A stretch of DNA of 62,579 nt from JALYGJ01 sp963781705 (GTDB lineage Bacteria > Chloroflexota > Limnocylindria > Limnocylindrales > CSP1-4), in NCBI GenBank assembly GCA_963781705.1, contig CAWAGP010000004.1, positions 1 through 62,579 on the forward strand, written 5' to 3'. Below the pieces are notes generated by a model. It had not been told where the DNA came from, searched no databases, and was given only the letters and a program-made list of their open reading frames with translations. The position numbers were made by a program, and so were the translations under genes. Shown here piece after piece: positions 18,086 to 24,308 of this stretch. Positions within the stretch are counted from its first letter, which is position 1. Every line of letters starts with the position of its first letter.

Positions 18086-18261
18086 GATCGAGCGCGGTTG
18101 GCCGGCGCTGCGTCGGCTGCGGCAAGGGCGCTCGCATCGACCTTCATGTGTGAGCCGACCTTGACGGCCGGCAACCGGCCTTCGCGCAGCCAGCGCTGCA
18201 CCGTCCTGGTGCTGACGCCCAGGCGGCGGGCCGCCTCGCCCGGACCGATCGCGCTCGTCAT
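18086..18261 (-). CDS. Excisionase/MerR-like HTH domain, apparently fused to the biotin carboxylase
   Basis: The segment encodes MTSAIGPGEAARRLGVST, RTVQRWLREGRLPAVKVGSH and about 15 further residues, a helix-turn-helix of the excisionase (HTH_17) type: recognition helix in TVQRWL and a wing in LPAVKVG. No stop codon separates it from the biotin carboxylase N-terminus, which is in another frame; one missing base near 18090 would fuse them. It could be a true HTH-carboxylase fusion, or a small regulator whose end has been damaged. A good -35 (TTGACA) and short spacing to the ATG precede it. Confidence 0.5.
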
Positions 18262-18266
18262 GAGCC

Positions 18267-18296
18267 GAATGTCGCCTTTGTCGCGTTAGCTGTCAA
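18267..18296 (-). promoter_or_regulatory. promoter of the HTH/biotin carboxylase gene
   Basis: On the minus strand a perfect TTGACA (18291-18296) is followed after 18 nt by ACATTC (18267-18272), which ends 5 nt before the ATG. This is the best -35 seen in the window and predicts a leaderless or nearly leaderless transcript. Confidence 0.5.
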
Positions 18297-18320
18297 TCGC
18301 GATCGGTGTCCGCCGGCGAC

Positions 18321-19118
18321 TCAGGGGCGCCAATTCGGCTCGCGCTTCTCCAGGAACGCGCGCAGCCCTTCCTGGCCCTCGGCGCTGGTCCGTTGCGCGG
18401 CGATCCGCCTGGCCGTGTGCCAGCGCGTCGACTCGTGCGGCAGGCCGCGGACCTCGCGCACGATGGCCTTCGCCGCACGCGCGGCCGTCGGGCCCGCGGC
18501 GAGGATGTCGGCCACCGCCAAATCGACGGCCGCGTCGAGCGCGCCCTCGCCCTCGACGATCTCGTGCACCAGGCCGATGCGCAGGGCGCGCGTCGCGTCG
18601 AACCGCCGGCCGCCGGGAAACAACGCACGCGCGTGCGACTCGCCGATCTTGGCGATGACGAACGGCGCGATGACCGCGGGCAGGATGCCCAGCCGCGTCT
18701 CGGTGAAGCCAAAGCGCGCGCCAGCCTCGGCGATGACCAGATCGCTGACTGCGCAGAGGCCCATGCCACCGCCCAGGCATGCACCGTGGACGCGCGCGAC
18801 CACCGGTACGACGCAGCTGTCGATCGCGTCGAACATCTCCGCCATGACCATCGCGTCCTGCTCGTTCTGCTCGCGCGTGAGGCCCAGGCTGGCGCGCATC
18901 CATGCGACATCGGCGCCGGCGCAGAAGGACGGCCCGCTGCCCGACAGCACGACCGCGCGCAGTTGGCCGGGCGGTTCGTCGGCCAGTCGCCGGAAGGTCG
19001 CTCGCAATTGGCCGATCAGGTCGGCGTTGAAGGCGTTGTGAACGTCGGGCCGGTCAAGGATGACGTTCGCCACGGACTCACCCGGCCCGGAGCGCTCCAC
19101 GCGCAGCAGGTCGCTCAA
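18321..19118 (-). CDS. Enoyl-CoA hydratase/isomerase family protein (probable methylglutaconyl-CoA hydratase)
   Basis: A 265-residue crotonase. NVILDRPDVHNAFN, SGSGPSFCAGADVAWM (oxyanion hole), HGACLGGGMGLCAVSDLVIA, and the Glu-bearing ARFGFTETRLGILPAVIAPF with the C-terminal GLVHEIVE match the family. In a leucine-degradation context the likely reaction is hydration of 3-methylglutaconyl-CoA to HMG-CoA. The TTG start was chosen because it overlaps the TGA of the MOSC-GNAT gene (TTGA), giving the normal crotonase length; a longer upstream reading is Arg/Ala-rich and lies under that gene. Confidence 0.88.
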   Translation of the reverse strand: MSDLLRVERSGPGESVANVILDRPDVHNAFNADLIGQLRATFRRLADEPPGQLRAVVLSGSGPSFCAGADVAWMRASLGLTREQNEQDAMVMAEMFDAIDSCVVPVVARVHGACLGGGMGLCAVSDLVIAEAGARFGFTETRLGILPAVIAPFVIAKIGESHARALFPGGRRFDATRALRIGLVHEIVEGEGALDAAVDLAVADILAAGPTAARAAKAIVREVRGLPHESTRWHTARRIAAQRTSAEGQEGLRAFLEKREPNWRP

Positions 19119-20386
19119 GCGCGCAGCTCTGACGGCGTGTACAGGTAGTGCTCGCGCGTGCCGATCCGGCGCAGGCCCATGGCCTCGAGATTCCGGGCCG
19201 AGATGCCGCCCGGCTCCGCCGAAGCACCGACAAGGTTGCAGCCACGCTCCACGGCCAACCGGACGCGCTCGGCGATCAAAGCTCGTTGGATGCCCCGGCC
19301 GCGCGCATCGGGCGCGACCGCCATGCCGCGCATCCACGCCGTCTGGTGATGCACGTGCAGCGCCGCGATGCCTACTGGATGGCCGTCCATCTCGACGATG
19401 AGCATCACCCGGTGGGGGTGGTTGGTCAGCGCGGTGTAGACCGCCGGCCATGGATTCGGCGCGCCGGGTTCACGGTCGCCAAGCGAGCCCGACCGCTGAT
19501 ACAGCGCGGAGACCAGGTCGCCTTCGTGCGCCCCGAGACGTCGGACGCTCACCCCCTCCGGCAGGACCGCGTCAGCCACCGCAGATGGGTCGGCGGCATA
19601 GACACCGAGTTCGAGCACTCGCTGCGCGTCCGGCCACGGTGGGCCATCAGTGATCAGCCAGCCACGGCAGCCGTTGCGATCGTAGAAAGCGGTCGCGTCG
19701 GGTACCAGGTTGGGCAGCCGGGCGAGACCTGCCGCGTGGTTGTAGGCAGGCCCGGGAATGTCGGGCGAGGCGGCCATCATCAGCTCACCGTCGGCGAGGA
19801 TGCGGACGTCGAAGCCGGCATCCGCTGCCGCCTGCCACGCCGCCAAACTGGACTTCGCCTCGACTTTGTCGAGCTGCTCGAGCAGCAGCTCCTCGTCGGC
19901 ATGGGAGTCTGCTGCCGGCGGCAGGATGGTTATTGCGTCGCCCGGCCGCACTTCGCCGTCGTGCAGCACGCGTGCGTACATGCGACTGTCGGAAGGGTGC
20001 AGGTCGATCGACATCCGGCTGAACTTGCCGTCGCTGAAGTTATGCGACTGCGTCGCGCACGGCCCGGCGTCGCTGGACAGCTCGAGTTCGAGCCGCTCGC
20101 CGATGCGCGCGCGCGTGCCGACCGGCAGCAGCGACCATTCGACGCCCGTCGTGGTCAGGTTCTCGCCCACGCTGCCCGGCTCGACCGGATGGCCGTCAGC
20201 TCGCAGCCGCGCCATCGCCTCCACGCCGAACAGGCACACCGCACGATGCGGTCCGCCATGGTCGGTGCGGTCGTTGTGGGCGTCGCCGGCGAGCCCCAAC
20301 CGACCGACCCGCGCGCTTTCGACAGGCAGCTTGGGCACACCGCCGCCGGACACGTTCACCTGCAGCACGCGGCCGGTTGGCTCCAT
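19115..20386 (-). CDS. MOSC domain - GNAT acetyltransferase fusion protein
   Basis: Residues 1-160 form a MOSC domain (beta-barrel that in YiiM/MOSC proteins handles molybdenum cofactor sulfur or hydroxylaminopurine detoxification): LAGDAHNDRTDHGGPHRAV, PGSVGENLTTTGVEW and the conserved cysteine in DAGPCATQSHNF. Residues about 255-423 form a GNAT acetyltransferase with WMRGMAVAPDARGRGIQRAL as the acetyl-CoA loop. The two together in one 423-residue protein are unusual. It is cotranscribed with the hydratase. A TACGAT hexamer lies 6 nt upstream of its ATG. Confidence 0.82.
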   Translation of the reverse strand: MEPTGRVLQVNVSGGGVPKLPVESARVGRLGLAGDAHNDRTDHGGPHRAVCLFGVEAMARLRADGHPVEPGSVGENLTTTGVEWSLLPVGTRARIGERLELELSSDAGPCATQSHNFSDGKFSRMSIDLHPSDSRMYARVLHDGEVRPGDAITILPPAADSHADEELLLEQLDKVEAKSSLAAWQAAADAGFDVRILADGELMMAASPDIPGPAYNHAAGLARLPNLVPDATAFYDRNGCRGWLITDGPPWPDAQRVLELGVYAADPSAVADAVLPEGVSVRRLGAHEGDLVSALYQRSGSLGDREPGAPNPWPAVYTALTNHPHRVMLIVEMDGHPVGIAALHVHHQTAWMRGMAVAPDARGRGIQRALIAERVRLAVERGCNLVGASAEPGGISARNLEAMGLRRIGTREHYLYTPSELRA

Positions 20387-20392
20387 CGGCCG

Positions 20393-20398
20393 ATCGTA
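20393..20398 (-). promoter_or_regulatory. candidate -10 (TACGAT) for MOSC-GNAT gene
   Basis: Minus-strand TACGAT ends 6 nt before the ATG at 20386, in the 12-bp gap after the PPC gene. Confidence 0.45.
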
Positions 20399-20842
20399 TC
20401 AGCGGCCTTCGGCCAGGCTTTCCGGCAGTTGCATCAGCGCGAGGTGGGTCGCGTCGTCGTAGTCGCGTTCGACGACCGCGGCTTCACGGCGCAGCCAGAT
20501 CTCCATCGTCGGGTTGGCCACCGCCGCAAACACGTGCCCGCCGATGGCCGAGAGGTCCCGCCGCGCGAGCGACGCGTGAATGTGCAGGGCCGGCCGGCCG
20601 TCGCGCATCGTTGCGTTGCCGATCAGGCTGAGCAACTCCATCTGCTCGCCGAGCTGGTGGCGGTCATAGTCCTGCCTCTCCTGGTCGTAGTAGCCGAGTT
20701 CAATCTGCCGCACCGCGCCCAAACCGCTCATGGCCGCATAGCCGATGCCCTCCGACTCGAGCAGGCGAGTCAGTGATTCCAAGAGCTCGTCGCCGGCGTG
20801 CAGGCGGACCTGGTAGCGATCGCCGAAGCGCTGGTATTCCAT
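20399..20842 (-). CDS. PPC domain (DUF296) protein
   Basis: A 147-residue PPC/DUF296 protein, a trimeric fold found in prokaryotic proteins and in plant AT-hook proteins. Diagnostic segments are IGYAAMSGLGAVRQIELGYY, ALHIHASLARRDLSAIGGHV and NPTMEIWL. The exact role of bacterial members is not settled. ATG 20842 was chosen over GTG 20848 because a GGAGG sits 5 nt before it and overlaps the GTG. Confidence 0.85.
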   Translation of the reverse strand: MEYQRFGDRYQVRLHAGDELLESLTRLLESEGIGYAAMSGLGAVRQIELGYYDQERQDYDRHQLGEQMELLSLIGNATMRDGRPALHIHASLARRDLSAIGGHVFAAVANPTMEIWLRREAAVVERDYDDATHLALMQLPESLAEGR

Positions 20843-20971
20843 GTACACCTCCAGATGAATCCAACCTCATTCGGCCGATAAGTGTCAGTCTTCGCGACGC
20901 GCTCGTGCATGATCGTCGTGAGCCTGGTATGCCTCGCATGCTCATCCACATCGTCGGAAAGGAGCACGGAC

Positions 20972-21412
20972 ATGACCTTCATGCTTTCCAGTCCGGCCGT
21001 CAGCGACGGCGGCGAGATCCCCAGCCAGTACACGTGCGACGGGGCTGACGAGGTACTGCCAGTGGCATGGTCGGACCCGCCCCCTGGAACGGTGGAACTG
21101 GCCCTGGTCATGGATGATCCGGACGCGCGCGGCTTCGTGCACTGGGTGGTGGCCGGCATTGCGGCCCCAGCGTCGTCACTGGGCGGTTCTCTCCCGGCGG
21201 GTGCCGTGGCCGGCCGCAACGACTTCGACAACGTGGGCTACGGCGGGCCGTGCCCGCCATCCGGCACGCATCGCTACCGGCTGACGCTCTACGCGCTGTC
21301 TGCGCCGTTGTCGGTCGCCGGCACGCTCACCGCTGCTGCCGTGCGGGCGGCGGCAGCGAGCAAGACGCTCGCCACGGCCACTCTGACCGCTCGCTACACG
21401 CGCCGACGCTAG
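20972..21412 (+). CDS. YbhB/YbcL-type phosphatidylethanolamine-binding (PEBP) protein
   Basis: A 146-residue Raf-kinase-inhibitor-like protein. The PEBP ligand-pocket motifs are visible: LVMDDPDARGFVHWVVAGI, and GYGGPCPPSGTHRYRLTLYAL. Ligand unknown. The start is fixed by a strong GGAAAGGAG ribosome binding site 7 nt before ATG 20972; a longer frame upstream to 20882 has a hydrophobic stretch but no RBS. It is divergent from the PPC gene and convergent with the MFS gene. Confidence 0.85.
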   Translation: MTFMLSSPAVSDGGEIPSQYTCDGADEVLPVAWSDPPPGTVELALVMDDPDARGFVHWVVAGIAAPASSLGGSLPAGAVAGRNDFDNVGYGGPCPPSGTHRYRLTLYALSAPLSVAGTLTAAAVRAAAASKTLATATLTARYTRRR

Positions 21413-21437
21413 CCGGCCGCCGCCCGCGGCGTGGACG

Positions 21438-22670
21438 CTAGCCGCGGCTGGTACGCAGCATCTCCTCGCCGATCGCAAATGTGGCCTTGTGCCGGACCGG
21501 CCGCAGGACGTAGGCGCCGCCGGCCGACAGGAGCAGGGCGAGCATCGCCAGTGCGATGAAGGCGGCCCTGAGGCCGTAGTCCTGTGCCACCAGGCCGACG
21601 ATGACCGGCCCGACCACGAAACCTGTGTAGCCGAAGGTCGTCAGCGAGGCGATCGCCGCGCCGCGGTTGCGCTGATCGGCCATCCGGCCGGCGCGCGCGA
21701 AGAGCGCCGGCGCGATGAGCGCGACGCCGGCACCGCCGAACGCCAACCCGACCAGTGCCACCGGCACGACCCCGGCCGTGGCCGCGATCACCAGTCCGCT
21801 GGCGGCGAGCAGCGCGCCGGCGGTCAACAGCAGCCGGTCGCTGTAGCGCGCGCCCAACCACTGGCCGGAGCTGCGGCCGACGAACATGGCGCCGGCAAAG
21901 ATGCCCGGGCCCGCGCCGCTCAGCGCCGGGCCGCTGCCCAGTTCGCGCTCGAGCAGCAGGGCGGACCAGTTCTGGATGGCGTCCTCAACCAGGAACGACA
22001 GGGCGCACAGGAGCGCGATGGCCGCGACGCCGCGCAACAGGGTGAAGGCACTCTGGGTGGCTGCCGACAGGTTGGCGCCTGCCTCCGACATCACCGTCCT
22101 GACGCGCTGCGCCGGCCCGATCGAGCCGATGGTGACCACGGCGAACACCAGCGCGACCAGCGCCAGCACCGCGTCGGGCCCCGCGCCGAACTGGCGCAGC
22201 AAGCCGGCGCCCACGCTGCCGACCAGCACGCCGAGTGAGAACAAGGCGTGGGCGCCGTACATCAATCGCCGGTTGGCGCTCGTTTCCACGTCGCTCACGG
22301 CCGAGTTCATCGACACGTCCAGCGCGCCCGACGACGCCCCGACCAGCAGCAGCGCGACTGCCAGGGTCAGTGGCGAGGTCGGCAAGATGAGGCCTAGGGT
22401 GCCCAGGCCGAAGAGGAAAGCAGTTGCCGGCACGAGCCACCATTGGACGCGGCGCCACAGGCGCCCGGCCAGGATCATCGCCGGCAGTGAGCCCACGCCG
22501 ACGCCGACCATCGCCAGTCCCAGTTCCGCATCCGAGGCGCCGGCCTGGGCACGCAGTACCGGCAGCAGTGCGGCCCACGTCCCCCAGAAGATGCCCATGG
22601 CCACGAAACAGGCCATCGGCCAGCGCGCGCCGGGCATCGTCTTGGCGCGCGCGAGTGGCGCCCCAGTCAC
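21438..22670 (-). CDS. Major facilitator superfamily transporter
   Basis: About 410 residues with roughly 12 predicted transmembrane helices and the MFS loop-2/3-type segment ILAGRLWRRV. FALL-type helices include ATAFLFGLGTLGLILPTSP and the second half starts near VAAIALLCALSFLVEDAIQ, resembling the YbjJ-like subgroup with WSALLLERELG. Substrate unknown. The GTG start overlaps the TGA of the carboxyltransferase gene (GTGA), so export or import linked to acyl-CoA or branched-chain acid metabolism is possible but unproven. Confidence 0.85.
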   Translation of the reverse strand: MTGAPLARAKTMPGARWPMACFVAMGIFWGTWAALLPVLRAQAGASDAELGLAMVGVGVGSLPAMILAGRLWRRVQWWLVPATAFLFGLGTLGLILPTSPLTLAVALLLVGASSGALDVSMNSAVSDVETSANRRLMYGAHALFSLGVLVGSVGAGLLRQFGAGPDAVLALVALVFAVVTIGSIGPAQRVRTVMSEAGANLSAATQSAFTLLRGVAAIALLCALSFLVEDAIQNWSALLLERELGSGPALSGAGPGIFAGAMFVGRSSGQWLGARYSDRLLLTAGALLAASGLVIAATAGVVPVALVGLAFGGAGVALIAPALFARAGRMADQRNRGAAIASLTTFGYTGFVVGPVIVGLVAQDYGLRAAFIALAMLALLLSAGGAYVLRPVRHKATFAIGEEMLRTSRG

Positions 22671-24262
22671 ATCCGGAAGACGCCGAACTTGGTTTCCGGG
22701 ATGGGCGCGTTGAGCGCGGCCGAGATCGCCAGCGCCAGCACGTCGCGCGTCTGTGCCGGATCGATCACGCCGTCGTCCCACAGTCGCGCGGTCGAGTAAT
22801 AAGGATTTCCCTCACGCTCGTATTTCGCGCGGATCTCGGCCCGGTACGCCTCACGCTCCTGCTCGCCCGCGAATGTCCCGACCATCGACAGCACCATCGC
22901 CGCCTGCTCGCCACCCATGACGCTGATCCGAGCGTTGGGCCACATCCACAGCCCGCGCGCACCGTAGGCTCGGCCGGCCATGCCGTAGTTCCCGGCGCCG
23001 AACGAGCCACCGATGATGACCGTGAACTTGGGCACTTCCGCGCAGGCGACCGCGGTCACCAGCTTGGCGCCGTCCTTGGCGATGCCGCCCGACTCGTACT
23101 CGCGGCCGACCATGAAGCCGGTGATGTTCTGCAGGAAGACCAGCGGCATGCGGCGCTGGCAGGCCAGCTCGATGAAATGGGCGCCCTTGAGCGCCGATTG
23201 GCTGAACAGCACGCCGTTGTTGGCGAGGATGCCGATGGGATAGCCGTCGAGGTGGGCAAAACCGCATACCAGGGTCTCGCCGTAGCCCGCCTTGAACTCG
23301 TGGAACTCGGAGCCGTCGACGAGTCGGGCGATGACTTCGTGGACGTCGTAACCGCGCCGCAGGTCGGCTGGGACAACGCCGTAGAGCTCGTCGGGGTCGA
23401 CAGCTGGAGGCCGTGGAGTTAGTCGATCCCAGGGCAGGTCGGGCTTGCGCCAGGCCAGGCTGGCGATGATCTCGCGCCCGATGGCCAGCGCATGCTCGTC
23501 GTCGAGCGCCTCGTGGTCGGCCACGCCGCTGATGCGCGCGTGGACGCTGGCGCCGCCTAGCTCCTCGGCCGTGACCTCCTCGCCGGTCGCTGCCTTCACC
23601 AGCGGCGGACCGCCCAGGAAGATGGTGCCGGTGCCGCGCACGATGACCGTCTCGTCGCTCATCGCCGGCACGTACGCGCCGCCCGCGGTCGACGAACCCA
23701 TCACCAGCGCGACCTGCGGGATGCCGTCTGCCGACATGCGCGCCTGGTTGTAGAAGATGCGCCCGAAGTGATCGCGATCGGGGAAGACCTCGTCCTGCAG
23801 CGGCAGGAACGCGCCGCCCGAGTCAACCAGGTAGATGCACGGCAGCCGATCCGCCAGCGCGATCTCCTGCGCGCGCAGGTGCTTCTTGACCGTCATCGGG
23901 TAGTAGGTGCCGCCCTTGACCGTGGCGTCGTTGGCCACCACGACGACGTCGGTGCCTGACACCCGGCCGATGCCGGTGACCATCCCCGCGCCGGGTGCTT
24001 CGTCGTCGTACATCCCGTCGGCCGCGAGCGGGCTGAGCTCCAGGAACGGAGTTGCCGGATCGAGCAGCCGCTCGATGCGCTCACGAACAGGCAGCTTGCC
24101 GCGCTCGCCGTGGCGCTTGATCGAGCGCTCGTCGCCCGCGGCGCCGCGTTCGCTGATGGCACGCGTCCTGGCGCGCAGCTCGTCGACGAGCGCCTCCATC
24201 GCGGCCGTGTTGGCGCGCGCCTCGTCGCTGGCCGGGTCCACGTGGGTCGTCAGAACAGCCAT
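22667..24262 (-). CDS. mccB: Acyl-CoA (methylcrotonyl-CoA) carboxylase carboxyltransferase beta subunit
   Basis: A 531-residue carboxyltransferase matching methylcrotonyl-CoA carboxylase beta: HGERGKLPVRERIERLLDP, GGTYYPMTVKKHLRAQEIA, VDSGGAFLPLQDEVFPD, the carboxybiotin/acyl-CoA oxyanion-hole glycines in GGSFGAGNYGMAGRAY, and the characteristic C-terminus TKFGVFRM. It works with the biotin subunit encoded at 16.2-18.1 kb. The two subunits are separated by four unrelated genes. The ATG is preceded by TATCAT with 7-nt spacing. Confidence 0.94.
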   Translation of the reverse strand: MAVLTTHVDPASDEARANTAAMEALVDELRARTRAISERGAAGDERSIKRHGERGKLPVRERIERLLDPATPFLELSPLAADGMYDDEAPGAGMVTGIGRVSGTDVVVVANDATVKGGTYYPMTVKKHLRAQEIALADRLPCIYLVDSGGAFLPLQDEVFPDRDHFGRIFYNQARMSADGIPQVALVMGSSTAGGAYVPAMSDETVIVRGTGTIFLGGPPLVKAATGEEVTAEELGGASVHARISGVADHEALDDEHALAIGREIIASLAWRKPDLPWDRLTPRPPAVDPDELYGVVPADLRRGYDVHEVIARLVDGSEFHEFKAGYGETLVCGFAHLDGYPIGILANNGVLFSQSALKGAHFIELACQRRMPLVFLQNITGFMVGREYESGGIAKDGAKLVTAVACAEVPKFTVIIGGSFGAGNYGMAGRAYGARGLWMWPNARISVMGGEQAAMVLSMVGTFAGEQEREAYRAEIRAKYEREGNPYYSTARLWDDGVIDPAQTRDVLALAISAALNAPIPETKFGVFRM

Positions 24263-24269
24263 CGCCGCG

Positions 24270-24275
24270 ATGATA
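24270..24275 (-). promoter_or_regulatory. candidate -10 (TATCAT) for mccB
   Basis: Minus-strand TATCAT ends 7 nt before the mccB ATG, with no Shine-Dalgarno in between. Confidence 0.5.
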
Positions 24276-24308
24276 GGTGGCGGTCGTACCCGCCCTGTCC
24301 CGGTTGGC

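Noticed and set aside
20882..20971. Extended PEBP start with a possible lipoprotein signal (MIVVSLVCLACSS)
   Set aside because: A strong RBS fixes the start at 20972, and the cysteine context does not match a good lipobox.
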